Positions 16,784 through 26,666 are shown, numbered from the stretch's first letter. The stretch: DNA of 64,000 bases from Candidatus Methanogranum gryphiswaldense (GCA_019262145.1 CP076745.1:1423093-1487092); one strand, 5' to 3'. The notes: generated by a model not told the origin, from the letters alone. Numbers and translations are program-made.

Positions 16784-18133
16784 ATGGACGAATTCGTCCT
16801 ACCTCCCAAACTTTTTTCCCATTTATCTCAAGCTGCAAACATAGTTCGCAGCCATGATTTTATTCAGATATTCTCACATTATGATGCAGACGGCATCTCG
16901 GCCGCTGCCATCGTAGCAAAGGCCTTATTGCGTGAGAAAAAAGAATTCAGAGTAACATTGTTCACTACACTCAATGATCCAAATATGGAAATCATAAAGA
17001 GCACTGCGGCAGAATGTATGATCATAACAGACCTCGGCGCATCCTACATCAAAGAATTCGATGCAATGAACTGTGATGTGATCGTTCTGGATCACCACAC
17101 CATATGCGACCAGGCGAAGAGGATATGCTATGCCAACCCGCATCTTTACAACATAGACGGGATGACCTCTGGTTGCGGTGCCACGATGGCGCTGCTGTTC
17201 GCTGTCACCTTGAACGAAAAGAATTGGGATCTGGTTCAGATCGCCTTCGCTGGTATCGCGGGAGACAGACAGCATATCAACGGCCTTTCTGGCCTTAACA
17301 CATATCTTTTGGATGAGGGAACGAAGAGAGGATTCATAGAGGTCACAGATGGCTCCTTGATACCCATCGGAGAACTTACGGCCGAGCTCTTCACATCCAC
17401 AGACCCGTATATACGTGGAGTGAGCGGGAGCGTCGACGGTGTGGCTAAACTTCTGGATGATGCGGGCATAGAACACACCAAACACTTCAAAGACCTGACC
17501 GAGAACGAGAAAAGAAGGCTTACCTCACTGATAACCGTAAAATTGGTACAGCAGGGAGTTTCACTGCAAACCCTGATGGAGGTCTCTCACACGAGATATT
17601 ATCTGTCCGAATGGAAAATGGATGCCGAAGCACTTTCATCCTTACTCAACGGATGCGGACGCCTGGGACTTATGGGCGTGGGCGTGGGAGCAGGTTTAGG
17701 TGACAAGGAATGCCTTAGAAAAGCAAAGGACATAGAGACAGAATCCAAGAAACAGACCATCAACGGTGTTCTGATCATCGATAGGATCGGATTGACCCAG
17801 ATGAAGAACATTCAATGGTTCGACAGTTCGACTTCAGGGTTCACCGGAATGATATGCGGCATTGCTATGCAGTTCATTGGCGACCACAGAAAACCTACAA
17901 TCGGTATCAACAGTTCAGAAGGTCTTGCTAAAGTTTCATCCAGAGGGATGTGGGAACAGCTCGACAGAGGTGTCGACCTTTCCAAAGCACTCAAGATCGC
18001 CTGCGAATCGGTAGGCGGTAACGGTGGCGGTCATAAGATAGCCAGCGGCGGTTCTTTCGATCCTTCCAAGATCCAAGAATTCCTAAATAACTTGGATAAG
18101 GTGGTAGGAGAACAACAGGTCACCGCCAAGTGA
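16784..18133 (+). CDS. DHH-family nuclease, GAN/RecJ-like (Cdc45-related)
   Basis: 449 residues of the DHH phosphoesterase superfamily. The N-terminal catalytic motifs FSHYDADGISAAA (residues ~30-42) and VLDHHT (~103-108) are intact, with a further metal-site segment AGIAGDRQHING. The C-terminal DHHA1-like domain ends in GGNGGGHKIASGG. Archaeal relatives bind GINS and MCM at the replication fork (GAN) or act as single-strand exonucleases. Location right after rps15 supports orthology with the replisome-linked group. The 3' end overlaps the convergent Kae1 gene by 14 bases. Confidence 0.9.
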   Translation: MDEFVLPPKLFSHLSQAANIVRSHDFIQIFSHYDADGISAAAIVAKALLREKKEFRVTLFTTLNDPNMEIIKSTAAECMIITDLGASYIKEFDAMNCDVIVLDHHTICDQAKRICYANPHLYNIDGMTSGCGATMALLFAVTLNEKNWDLVQIAFAGIAGDRQHINGLSGLNTYLLDEGTKRGFIEVTDGSLIPIGELTAELFTSTDPYIRGVSGSVDGVAKLLDDAGIEHTKHFKDLTENEKRRLTSLITVKLVQQGVSLQTLMEVSHTRYYLSEWKMDAEALSSLLNGCGRLGLMGVGVGAGLGDKECLRKAKDIETESKKQTINGVLIIDRIGLTQMKNIQWFDSSTSGFTGMICGIAMQFIGDHRKPTIGINSSEGLAKVSSRGMWEQLDRGVDLSKALKIACESVGGNGGGHKIASGGSFDPSKIQEFLNNLDKVVGEQQVTAK

Positions 18134-19100
18134 CCCTAACCTCATCGGTCCTGAATCTTTGTCTCACCACGGTGTCGTTGATATTCATCCTGACACCTGA
18201 ATTATACATTATATTGCCCAACCAAGCGATCATCGCACCATTGTCCATGCAGAATCTCCTGTCGGGACAGAACATCTTTGCCCCGCGTTCCTTGGCCATG
18301 GTATCGACCATCTCGCGAAGACGCATGTTCTGTGCCACCCCTCCGCCCAACAGGACCTCTTCCTTGCCTATGTGCGCCATGGCACGTTCTGTGACCTCTG
18401 TCAGCATCCCAAAGGCTGTCTCCTGTATCGAGAAGGCTATGTCCTCTACACGCTCGCCTTTATTGCTGAATGCGAGTGCGGCCGTCATTATACCGGAGAA
18501 GGCCATATCCATACCTTTCACTGAATAAGGAAGCTCTAAAAGCTTGTCTCCCTGCTTGGCCAATTTCTCTATCGTGGGGCCTGCGTAATATCCTAGCCCG
18601 AGTTCCCTTCCCAATTTATCGAGCATATTTCCTATGCCCACATCCTGAGTTTCACCGAATATACGATATCTCTCATCGGAATATGCGATGATCTGGGTAT
18701 TCCCTCCGGATGCGTAAAGGAGCACCGGGTCCGTACATCCTGTGGTCGCATTGCCTATCTCAATATGCGCGATACAATGATTGACGCCTATTATCGGAAT
18801 TTCCAATATGCTTGAAAGCGAACGCGCTGCTGTAGCGGCCACCCTGAGACACGGGCCGAGCCCTGGACCCATGGAGAATGAAATGAGGTCCACATCATGG
18901 AGTGATACCTTTGCTTCCTCTGCAGACCTGGTGATTATACTTGAGACCACATCCGCATGATGATTGGCTGCCTCTCTCGGATGGAGCCCACCCTCTGGAG
19001 GCTTATACATGTCCAACACATTGGACAGGACCTTCCTCTCGGAATCCACGATGCCTACGCCCAAAGTATGGGCCGTTCCCTCGATGCCTAGTGTGATCAT
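18120..19100 (-). CDS. kae1: Kae1, tRNA N6-threonylcarbamoyladenosine synthase subunit
   Basis: 326-residue catalytic subunit of the KEOPS complex, which transfers threonylcarbamoyl to A37 of ANN-decoding tRNAs. ASKHA-fold motifs: LGIEGTAHTLGVGIV at the N-terminus, metal-binding NHCIAH with H108 and H112, ASGGNTQI, and the C-terminal MDNGAMIAW aspartate. The length fits Kae1 alone; the Bud32 kinase that is fused in many archaea is absent and must be encoded elsewhere. Upstream is a MATE transporter on the same strand; downstream the 3' end overlaps the DHH nuclease. Confidence 0.95.
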   Translation of the reverse strand: MITLGIEGTAHTLGVGIVDSERKVLSNVLDMYKPPEGGLHPREAANHHADVVSSIITRSAEEAKVSLHDVDLISFSMGPGLGPCLRVAATAARSLSSILEIPIIGVNHCIAHIEIGNATTGCTDPVLLYASGGNTQIIAYSDERYRIFGETQDVGIGNMLDKLGRELGLGYYAGPTIEKLAKQGDKLLELPYSVKGMDMAFSGIMTAALAFSNKGERVEDIAFSIQETAFGMLTEVTERAMAHIGKEEVLLGGGVAQNMRLREMVDTMAKERGAKMFCPDRRFCMDNGAMIAWLGNIMYNSGVRMNINDTVVRQRFRTDEVRVTWR

Positions 19101-19148
19101 CTGTCCCGCTGATTCGGTTCTTACAATAAATATGTGGTCCTCGGGACC

Positions 19149-20543
19149 TCACTCCATATGGATAAGCTCATCCTTTGGAGGTTTCCAATTCTTCATCAAT
19201 GTCCTCAATAATGTAATTCCCCAAACACCCATGATCAGCGACCCCAATATCTCTGAGATCGTGACGCCCCACCACATATACGTTACAACACCAAATGTGG
19301 CAAGATACAAACACACCGGTACCTGAAAGATATTTCTGATCACTGTGGATATCAATGATTTGATGCCTAACCCCAATGATTGGAAGAACCCGGAACTTAC
19401 AAAACCCAGTGCTAGGAATGGAAGGAACAATCCCATTATCCTCAACGTATTGACCATATCTTCCCTCAAAAATATGGTATTGTCAGAATAAGAGAATAAT
19501 ATGCATATCTGCGGAGCAAAAACGTATATCAAAACCATTAGCGCTAACATGACCACTATCATTACCTTCAAGGCATAGTAATACGCGATATTGATCCTAT
19601 CATAACGCTTCGCACCATAGCTTGCAGCACACACTGGCACTATCGCCCATGACATTGCCATAAGAGGAATTGTAGCAATGTCTATGATCCTCCACACACT
19701 TGAATACACAGCAACTGAGTCCGTACCGCCGACGTCGTTGATGATCGTATTCATCAGCATAGCGACCACAGAGATCATTATCATCTCCATTGCAGCAGGC
19801 AATCCCACGGACAATATGTCCTTAGAAATTATTTTATCAATTTTGAATTTCTTGAATGACAGCCTGAGGTATGTGTCTTTTTTTATCTTATACCAATAGA
19901 CGCACATCAATAAAGGTATCCCCATCGCAACAATAGTGGCCAACGCAGCACCAGCAAGACCCCAGTCGAACACATAAATGAATATAGGGTCAAGAACGAT
20001 GTTTATTGCTGCTCCCGCTATCTGTATGTTCATGGATCTTTTCGCTGAACCTTCTGACCGTAATAGACTGGAAAAATAGCTAGAAAGGAATATCACAACG
20101 GTGCCGGCAATTATGGGTATTATGTACGCCAAACACTCATCTTCTATCCCTGCTCCACCGATCTTTCCGATCAAGAAGGGAGTTATCAACAACATGAGGA
20201 CGGTCATGATAACGCCGCAGATTATCACAAGTATCATTCCCTGGACCGCGGCCTTGTCTGCTCCTTCCACATCCTTGGAACCTATCCTTCTGGCTATTGC
20301 TTGAGAAGCTCCAACACCTATACCGCTGCCTATGGCGATGAGTATGAAGAATATCGGGAAGACGACACCCAAAGCGGCCAAAGCATCTGAACCAAGACCA
20401 GTGACCCAAACGGCATCGATGACATTGTTGAGTGTCTGAATGATCAAAGCAACAGATATTGGAATTATCATTGCTATGATGGCCTTTTTGGGGTCTCCAG
20501 TTAGGATGTTAACATCCTTGGTTCTTCTAGATGTCTCTTCCAT
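19149..20543 (-). CDS. MATE-family efflux transporter
   Basis: 464-residue membrane antiporter with about 12 helices in two similar halves. Each half begins with the MATE pattern: VALIIQTLNNVIDAVWVTGLG near residue 35, and GLPAAMEMIMISVVAMLMNTI in the middle. It exports cationic compounds using Na+ or H+. Kae1 is downstream on the same strand. The start at 20543 (MEETSRRTKDVNIL) is plausible, though no strong ribosome-binding site is visible. Substrate unknown. Confidence 0.9.
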   Translation of the reverse strand: MEETSRRTKDVNILTGDPKKAIIAMIIPISVALIIQTLNNVIDAVWVTGLGSDALAALGVVFPIFFILIAIGSGIGVGASQAIARRIGSKDVEGADKAAVQGMILVIICGVIMTVLMLLITPFLIGKIGGAGIEDECLAYIIPIIAGTVVIFLSSYFSSLLRSEGSAKRSMNIQIAGAAINIVLDPIFIYVFDWGLAGAALATIVAMGIPLLMCVYWYKIKKDTYLRLSFKKFKIDKIISKDILSVGLPAAMEMIMISVVAMLMNTIINDVGGTDSVAVYSSVWRIIDIATIPLMAMSWAIVPVCAASYGAKRYDRINIAYYYALKVMIVVMLALMVLIYVFAPQICILFSYSDNTIFLREDMVNTLRIMGLFLPFLALGFVSSGFFQSLGLGIKSLISTVIRNIFQVPVCLYLATFGVVTYMWWGVTISEILGSLIMGVWGITLLRTLMKNWKPPKDELIHME

Positions 20544-20650
20544 ATATTGCCCCCCAGCGTCAGCCCGTACATATATCTGTTTCTTTTTAAAGATTGAAAA
20601 GAGCCACTCTCAGAAAGTTTAATAAGGATAAGCGAATACACGGTCACGCT

Positions 20651-20726
20651 GGGCTCGTGGTCTAGGGGTTATGACGCCACCTTGACATGGTGGAGGTCGC
20701 CGGTTCAAATCCGGCCGGGCCCACCA
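20651..20726 (+). tRNA. tRNA-Val (anticodon GAC), CCA encoded
   Basis: Acceptor stem GGGCTCG/CGGGCCC with one U-G pair, anticodon stem CCACC/GGTGG around TTGACAT giving GAC, T-loop GGTTCAAATCC, discriminator A at 20723, and an encoded CCA at 20724-20726. It is followed by CTTTT. A box-A-like TTTAATAA lies about 30 bases upstream. Confidence 0.95.
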
Positions 20727-20823
20727 CTTTTATCATTTATGCTTTGACAGGAATGACGATTTGGATCCTTTGTATTCCAATCAAAAACAAATATTTTTTG
20801 TATTATGCTTGAAAAAAATAGTT

Positions 20824-21945
20824 TCATAAAAGAACTATGTTCTCACTCAGAATGACATCGTCATGCGTCCTCTTCCCAAGGATCTTCATGATCTTATCGC
20901 TGTGTATCCCCCTTATGCGATAGATCTCCTCAGAACTATAGTTTGGGATGCCCTTGGCGACCACTTCGTCATTGCAGACGATCTCGATCACATCTCCCTT
21001 TGAGAATTGTCCTTTGATATCCTTCACTCCCACTGGGAGAAGGGATTTATGGGACTCCAAGGCCTTCAATGCACCTTCGTCGATCACAATGGTGCCTGCG
21101 GCGTGGGCGGCTTTGACCCAGCGCCTCTTCTTGCTGATACAGATATCGGAAACGAATATCGTTCCGACTTCCTGTCCAGTGGCCGCCTTTATCAGCATGT
21201 CCTCCATCTCGTTGGAGACTATTATCATCCTGCATCCTGCATCCCTGCATATCTCAGCGGCCCTGATCTTGGTCTTCATGCCCCCTGTGCCGACGCGAGA
21301 TGTGGTGTCTCCGGCCGCGCCAGCTATGTCCTCGGTTATCTCTGTGACCGCGGGAATGAGTTTGGCATCAGGATGGATCTTTGGATTCTTATCATAGAGC
21401 CCGGCGACATCGGAGACGATTATCAGGAGATCGGCATCTATCCTGCTGGCTATCACAGCGGACAAGGTATCATTGTCACCGAACACCGGACCTATCTCCT
21501 TCACACATATCGCATCGTTCTCGTTGAATATCGGGACGACATCGTTCTCCAACAACGCATCTATCGTGTTGTTCAGATTCAACACGGTCTCCCTGTCAGA
21601 GTAATCATCCAATGTTATGAGTATCTGGGCGACGACGATGCCGTACTTCTGGAAACTATCATTCCATTTCTGCATGAGTATGCTTTGGCCGACCGATGCG
21701 GCAGCCTGTCTGATGGGTATCTCCTTGGGCTTCGGCTTCACCTTCATGGCCTTCAAGCCTATGCCTATGGCCCCAGAAGTGACGATCAGGACCTCCTTCC
21801 CCAGATCCCTGAGGTATTTGACCTGAGCCGCCACGGAGTCCATGAACATCGATGATGCCGTGTCCCCGCCCATCGTTATCGATGTGGTGCCCACTTTGAT
21901 GACGACCCTGTCAACATCTCCCAGAAGATCCTTCCTGTCAGCCAT
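20824..21945 (-). CDS. proB: Glutamate 5-kinase with PUA domain
   Basis: 373 residues. Phosphorylates glutamate to gamma-glutamyl phosphate, the first step of proline synthesis. The amino-acid-kinase domain (to about residue 265) shows RVVIKVGTTSIT, VLIVTSGAIGIGLKA, FNENDAI and VGTGGMKTKIRAAEI. A C-terminal PUA domain follows, as in bacterial ProB. ATG 21945 starts four bases after the proA stop; the open frame back to 22011 is inside proA. The two genes form an operon in the order proA-proB. ProC is not in the window. Confidence 0.94.
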   Translation of the reverse strand: MADRKDLLGDVDRVVIKVGTTSITMGGDTASSMFMDSVAAQVKYLRDLGKEVLIVTSGAIGIGLKAMKVKPKPKEIPIRQAAASVGQSILMQKWNDSFQKYGIVVAQILITLDDYSDRETVLNLNNTIDALLENDVVPIFNENDAICVKEIGPVFGDNDTLSAVIASRIDADLLIIVSDVAGLYDKNPKIHPDAKLIPAVTEITEDIAGAAGDTTSRVGTGGMKTKIRAAEICRDAGCRMIIVSNEMEDMLIKAATGQEVGTIFVSDICISKKRRWVKAAHAAGTIVIDEGALKALESHKSLLPVGVKDIKGQFSKGDVIEIVCNDEVVAKGIPNYSSEEIYRIRGIHSDKIMKILGKRTHDDVILSENIVLL

Positions 21946-21949
21946 TTGA

Positions 21950-23272
21950 TCACAACTCGAATTTCTTGTCCAACGACCTATGGGTGAATTTCTTAGCATC
22001 CTTGCCCACATAGTCCTTGACGACCTGACCTTTACCCACTAGGATGTACTTGTAGATCATCAGGCCCTCCATCCCCACCGGACCGCGGGAATGTATCTTG
22101 TTGGTGCTGATACCGACCTCCGCACCCTTGCCGAATCTGTAACCGTCCGCGAATCTTGTGGAGGCGTTGATGAACACGTCTGCGGAGTCCACCCATTTGG
22201 CGAATTCCATCTGCCTCTCTTTATCCTCTGTTATTATGGCATCTGTATGATGCGATCCGTGGAGATTTATGAAATCTATGGCATCCTTGATCGAATCGAC
22301 TATCTTTATCGAGACTATGAGATCGCCGTATTCGGTGTCCCAATCCTTGTCTGTGGCCGGCACCGTGTTGAAATCACTCAGTATCTCCTTCGCCCAGCTA
22401 TCGACCCTCATCTCCACCTTATTCTCGGAATAAAGTTCTGCCATCTCCGGAAGGAAATCCTCGGCGATATCCTTGTTCACGAGCAAGGTCTCCATCGCAT
22501 TGCATACTGCGGGATACTGGACCTTGGAATCGAATGCCACCTTGAGCGCCAGATCGATGTCCGCGTATCTGTCCACATACACATGACAGATGCCTGCGGC
22601 GTGCCCCAGGACGGGGATCTTGGTGTTGTTCTGGATGTAACTGACGAACTCGTTGGAGCCTCTCGGAATCAGGAGGTCTATGTACTTGTCCAAAGTGAGT
22701 ATGGATGAGATGTCCTCTCTCGTCTCCATCAGGACGAACGCCTCTTTGGGTATTCCGGCCTTGGATGCCGCTTCGACAAGTATCTCGAACAGGACCTTTA
22801 TCGTGTTGAGGGCCTCGGAACCGCCCTTGAATGCGACGGCGTTGCCGCTCTTTATGCAAAGGGAAAGTATCTGCGGGACGACATCAGGACGCGATTCGAA
22901 TATCACTCCCAGGAGTCCGATCGGACATCTCACCTGGTAGAGTACGAGATCGTCGTCCAGCTCCAATGTGGACATCGTCTCGCCCACAGGGTCTGCGAAT
23001 TTCACAACATCGTTTATACCATCTATCATGCCAGTGATCTTCTCGTCGTTGACCTTGAGCCTCTTTACCATGGGATCGGTGATCTTGCCTTGGGCCTTCA
23101 TGACCTCCGCGGCCTCCATGTCCTTCGCATTGGCGGCAAGGATGTCTGCGCGATGACCGTCCAGGGCGAGCGCCATCGCTTTGAGCGCATCGTTCTTGAT
23201 CGATGTATCGATGACGGCCAATTTGAGCGCAGCCTGCTTCGCACCCGTGATCTGTATGATGATGTGAGTCAT
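21950..23272 (-). CDS. proA: Gamma-glutamyl phosphate reductase
   Basis: 440 residues of the aldehyde dehydrogenase superfamily. Reduces gamma-glutamyl phosphate with NADPH to glutamate semialdehyde, the second step of proline synthesis. Family segments: CPIGLLGVIFESRPDVVPQI, SGNAVAFKGGSEA, LIPRGSNEFV, GHAAGICHVYVD, the catalytic-cysteine region YPAVCNAMETLLV, and GAEVGISTNKIHSRGPVGM near the end. It is first in the operon with proB. The start at 23272 gives MTHIIIQITGAKQAAL. Confidence 0.95.
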   Translation of the reverse strand: MTHIIIQITGAKQAALKLAVIDTSIKNDALKAMALALDGHRADILAANAKDMEAAEVMKAQGKITDPMVKRLKVNDEKITGMIDGINDVVKFADPVGETMSTLELDDDLVLYQVRCPIGLLGVIFESRPDVVPQILSLCIKSGNAVAFKGGSEALNTIKVLFEILVEAASKAGIPKEAFVLMETREDISSILTLDKYIDLLIPRGSNEFVSYIQNNTKIPVLGHAAGICHVYVDRYADIDLALKVAFDSKVQYPAVCNAMETLLVNKDIAEDFLPEMAELYSENKVEMRVDSWAKEILSDFNTVPATDKDWDTEYGDLIVSIKIVDSIKDAIDFINLHGSHHTDAIITEDKERQMEFAKWVDSADVFINASTRFADGYRFGKGAEVGISTNKIHSRGPVGMEGLMIYKYILVGKGQVVKDYVGKDAKKFTHRSLDKKFEL

Positions 23273-23363
23273 GTCCCTTCGACACCTGGATTGCCTTCAT
23301 CTCTTAAAGAGTTTGATAAAAGGAACAATCCTTTAATAGGTAAAGTGGATTGTTTCCGCCAGA

Positions 23364-23448
23364 GCCGAGGTAGCCAAGCCCGGTATGGCGGTGGTCTCGA
23401 AAACCACTGGTCCTAGACCTCGGGAGTTCGAATCTCTCCCTCGGCGCC
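23364..23448 (+). tRNA. tRNA-Ser (anticodon CGA), CCA encoded
   Basis: Class II tRNA. Acceptor stem GCCGAGG/CCTCGGC, anticodon stem GTGGT/ACCAC around CTCGAAA giving CGA, a long variable arm, T-loop GTTCGAATC, discriminator G at 23445, and encoded CCA at 23446-23448. A TATA-like CTTTAATAGG lies upstream. The restriction-modification island begins about 60 bases downstream. Confidence 0.94.
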
Positions 23449-23511
23449 ATTACATTTTAAAAATTCGATGATTTTCTTAAACGACGCATAAACCGATAGA
23501 ATATACCAAAA

Positions 23512-24750
23512 TTACAAAATGGAAATTTTCCTTCCCATGCACTCAATTACGCCAACGACCAATGCGTTCCCCATCACAAAATATCTCTGACGATCCGTCA
23601 TTCCAACATCTGTCCAACCATCGGGGAATCCGTTGATACGTTCACATTCCAACGGCGTTAATCTCCTCAGACGACCTGTATTTGGATCACATATCAAATG
23701 ACTGGACCTATTGACCGTTCCTTCACTTGTAAGCATTGTACGAGCAGGCATATCAAGATTATCTGGGAAAGATATTGCACCCTCAGAATAACAGTATTTG
23801 TGACCTTGTTTACTAGTACGTTCCAATTTTTTTGATCCTTTTAGATACTTCCATTTATCTGGATCCTTAATGTAATATCTCTCATCAACATCACTCTCAA
23901 GAATGGTTCTAAGCATGATCTGATCTTCTGATCTAACAGGAACGATTTCACGAGTGTAGACCCTTTTACCTTTCATTACGCCTGCACTAAAGAACGACTC
24001 TTCAAAAGAATCAGAAAGATCCACAAGCGTGGGATAATCTTTATCTGATATACTGAATTCATTGACCTTTTTCTGTATCGGCATTCCTTTCACGGGAAAT
24101 ATATCGGCAAAGAATCCTTCAGTAGATACAATCTCTTCGAATCCGAGGTCCTCTACGGATTTCACAAAATCTAAATCTTTTTTGCATGCAAATATGAATG
24201 TTCTCCGCCTTCTTTGCACCATTCCGTAATCTGCTGCATTAATCACACGCCACTCAACATAATAGCCATTATCTGCCAAACATCTCAGTATGACACCAAA
24301 ATCACGTCCTCTTTGAGAGGCTGGCGATTTCAATAACCGATCTACATTCTCTAATAGTACATACTTGGGAGAATGTGCCTTGATGATATCATCGATATGC
24401 CACCAAAGAACACCCTTCTTACCTTCTATTCCTTTTGCACCAGTACTTGCAACGGAATAATCCTGACATGGAAAACCTCCCACTAGAAGATCGTGATCAG
24501 GCACGTTCTTTTTTGCAATGCCAATGTCCTCATTGACATTCTTGGAACCTTTTCCTGAGAAATGCGAATTATAACAATTAAAGGCAAATTGAGTTTTGGA
24601 ATCTGGCTCCCATTGATCTGCCCATATGGTCTCAAACCGATCTGATGCAGTCTCCAAACCGACGCGGAACCCCCCCACGCCTGCAAATAATTCGACCACT
24701 CGGATCTTCTCGACCATAAAATGGTGAATGAACATTTGATTTAAAAACAT
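23512..24750 (-). CDS. DNA (cytosine-5) methyltransferase of a Sau3AI-like R-M system
   Basis: About 412 residues. C5-cytosine methyltransferase motifs occur in order: motif I ELFAGVGGFRVGLE, motif IV GGFPCQDYSVA with the catalytic Cys, motif VI LLENVDRLL, motif VIII VQRRRRTFIF, and motifs IX/X RRLTPLECERINGFPDGW and MGNAL. The region between VIII and IX is the target-recognition domain. ATG 24750 overlaps the Vsr stop (TGATG); a start at 24717 (MVEKIRVVELFAG) is equally plausible. With Vsr on the same strand and a Sau3AI-like nuclease divergent, it should protect GATC as Gm5C-type methylation would predict (inference). Confidence 0.92.
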   Translation of the reverse strand: MFLNQMFIHHFMVEKIRVVELFAGVGGFRVGLETASDRFETIWADQWEPDSKTQFAFNCYNSHFSGKGSKNVNEDIGIAKKNVPDHDLLVGGFPCQDYSVASTGAKGIEGKKGVLWWHIDDIIKAHSPKYVLLENVDRLLKSPASQRGRDFGVILRCLADNGYYVEWRVINAADYGMVQRRRRTFIFACKKDLDFVKSVEDLGFEEIVSTEGFFADIFPVKGMPIQKKVNEFSISDKDYPTLVDLSDSFEESFFSAGVMKGKRVYTREIVPVRSEDQIMLRTILESDVDERYYIKDPDKWKYLKGSKKLERTSKQGHKYCYSEGAISFPDNLDMPARTMLTSEGTVNRSSHLICDPNTGRLRRLTPLECERINGFPDGWTDVGMTDRQRYFVMGNALVVGVIECMGRKISIL

Positions 24751-25196
24751 CACTTCGTACTTCGATTATGCTTCAATTTGATTGTTTGTATGACCCTCTC
24801 TAAATCTGTTTTGATCTCACATTCCCAAACAACAATGACCTTCCATCCATCTTTTTCAAGAGATCTTATCTTTTCAGCATCTCTTTTGACATTCTGATCA
24901 AATTTATTTTTCCAGAAGTCTACATTATTCTTGGGAAGAGGAAGCTCACATATAGGACATCTGTGCCAAAAACATCCATTTACGAATATTGCGATCAATC
25001 TACCCGGATATGCTATGTCTGGCTTTCCGGAAACATCCCAGTGGACCCTATATCCTGACATTCCATTGTCCCTTAGTGCTTTTCTAAGGATCATCTCTGG
25101 TTTAGTATCCTTTCCACGGTTAGAACTCATCACCTTCGAGACATTGTCACTTTTTGGTATCGGACTTCTCCTATCTCGAACATAATCTTTGTCCAT
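24750..25196 (-). CDS. vsr: Very-short-patch mismatch repair endonuclease (Vsr)
   Basis: 148 residues. Nicks beside T:G mismatches produced by deamination of 5-methylcytosine. Family signature: MSSNRGKDTKPEMILRKAL, YRVHWDVSGKPDIAYP with the catalytic Asp, AIFVNGCFWHRCP and KIRSLEKDGWKVIVVWECEI. ATG 25196 is used; its 5' end is back-to-back with the restriction gene. Its stop overlaps the methyltransferase start, so the two are coupled, as expected since Vsr repairs the mutagenic by-product of that methyltransferase. Confidence 0.94.
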   Translation of the reverse strand: MDKDYVRDRRSPIPKSDNVSKVMSSNRGKDTKPEMILRKALRDNGMSGYRVHWDVSGKPDIAYPGRLIAIFVNGCFWHRCPICELPLPKNNVDFWKNKFDQNVKRDAEKIRSLEKDGWKVIVVWECEIKTDLERVIQTIKLKHNRSTK

Positions 25197-25247
25197 GTGA
25201 CACAAAATGCACACAGATCTAATAAATCATTACATAGATTATTCATC

Positions 25248-26666
25248 GTGACGAAGTCCCGCCCTTATGATGAAAAAGATGCCAAATCGGTATTGAACTA
25301 CGCGGGAAAACTAACTGGTCATACTCTATATGAAATAGGTGTGATCGACCTTGACAAAACGGGGACACCCCTTCATACAAAAGGATTCTTTGGACAATAT
25401 CTCGAAAAAGGATATTTTTTCATAGAGAACAATAGTTCGCCTGAACCGGATTTTATCGACATAGGAATTGAACTTAAATCTACTCCGATGAAAAAGAACT
25501 CCAGTGGTATTGTTTCCAAGGAACGTTTGGTACTCAACATCATAGACTATATGAAATTGAATGAATTGAAATTTGAAGGCTCGTTCAAAAGAAAGAATGG
25601 AGATCTTCTAATTGTATTCTACAAATGGGAATCAAATAAGAACTTCTATGATCTAAAGATACTGAAGGTGGTCCACTGGAGATTCCCAGACGACGACCTA
25701 AGAATTATAGAGGAAGATTGGAGAACAATCGCAAAAATGGTAGAAGAAGGAAGAGCCGAGGAACTATCTGAGAGATTTACAATCTATTTGGGTGCTTGTC
25801 CAAAAGGCTCAGGACATGAAAATGACTATCGTAAACAACCATTCTCCAACATTAAAGCTAGACAAAGGGCCCTATCACTAAAGTCATCATATGTCAACAA
25901 AATATACAGGGATTCTACATTAGAAGAGTGCGAAGGCGTATTTTCTTGGAAAGAAAAAAAACAAGAGCCCTTGGCAATGACTTCCTTGTTCGATGGTAAA
26001 AAATGGGCAAAAAATGAATCATTTGAACAATACGTCCTTGATAATTTTAAAAAATTCATTGGAAAAACATGTGAGGAGATAGAAATTGAATTGGGAGTTG
26101 AACTTAATCCCGCATCAAAAAGTTATCGTGCAACCTTGGCGCTCAGAATAATGGGCGTAAGAACAAAACATGTACGAGAATTCGAGGATGCCGACATATC
26201 AATGAAGACCATACTTCTGAAGGACAACAACACTCCACAAGAAAGCATGTCGTTTCCCTATTTTGATTACTGTAAAATAACACAAGAATTCTGGGAAACC
26301 TCTGAATTTCATGACGATCTTGATAAGAAATTCTTCTTTATTGTTTTCCAAAAACCGAAAGAAAAGAACAACAAGAACACATTATTCAAAGGAGCATTCT
26401 TTTGGTCCATGCCAGAAAAGGACCTCAAAGAAGCTGAAAAGGTCTGGAATATCACTAAATCTATGATAGAAAATGGCAAAATAGACAAATTTCCTGGATC
26501 CAGAGACAACTCTGTATCTCATGTACGTCCACATGGAAGAGATAGTAAGGACCTGTGCCTTGCACCAGATGGCAATAAGTACAAAAAGAACTGCTTTTGG
26601 ATCAATCGCACATACATAACAAAAATAGTAAAAGAAAGTGGGATACTAAACAGTAAAACTAAGTGA
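25248..26666 (+). CDS. Sau3AI/MutH-family type II restriction endonuclease
   Basis: About 472 residues from GTG 25248 (489 if GTG 25197 is used). The N-terminal domain has a MutH-type nuclease core: an ...EPDFIDIGIELKSTP segment supplies the D-x(n)-ExK metal site near residues 80-88 and KERLVLNIIDY follows. A similar second MutH-like domain begins near residue 265 (FKKFIGKTCEEIEIELG), the two-domain plan of Sau3AI, which cuts GATC. Total length also matches Sau3AI. It is divergent from the Vsr-methyltransferase pair. The region looks more A+T-rich than its neighbours, suggesting transfer. Specificity is inferred from family only. Confidence 0.85.
   Translation: MTKSRPYDEKDAKSVLNYAGKLTGHTLYEIGVIDLDKTGTPLHTKGFFGQYLEKGYFFIENNSSPEPDFIDIGIELKSTPMKKNSSGIVSKERLVLNIIDYMKLNELKFEGSFKRKNGDLLIVFYKWESNKNFYDLKILKVVHWRFPDDDLRIIEEDWRTIAKMVEEGRAEELSERFTIYLGACPKGSGHENDYRKQPFSNIKARQRALSLKSSYVNKIYRDSTLEECEGVFSWKEKKQEPLAMTSLFDGKKWAKNESFEQYVLDNFKKFIGKTCEEIEIELGVELNPASKSYRATLALRIMGVRTKHVREFEDADISMKTILLKDNNTPQESMSFPYFDYCKITQEFWETSEFHDDLDKKFFFIVFQKPKEKNNKNTLFKGAFFWSMPEKDLKEAEKVWNITKSMIENGKIDKFPGSRDNSVSHVRPHGRDSKDLCLAPDGNKYKKNCFWINRTYITKIVKESGILNSKTK

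Noticed and set aside
20649-23448. An integrated element between tRNA-Val and tRNA-Ser
   Set aside because: The interval holds only the housekeeping proA-proB operon; no integrase or repeated tRNA 3' end is seen.
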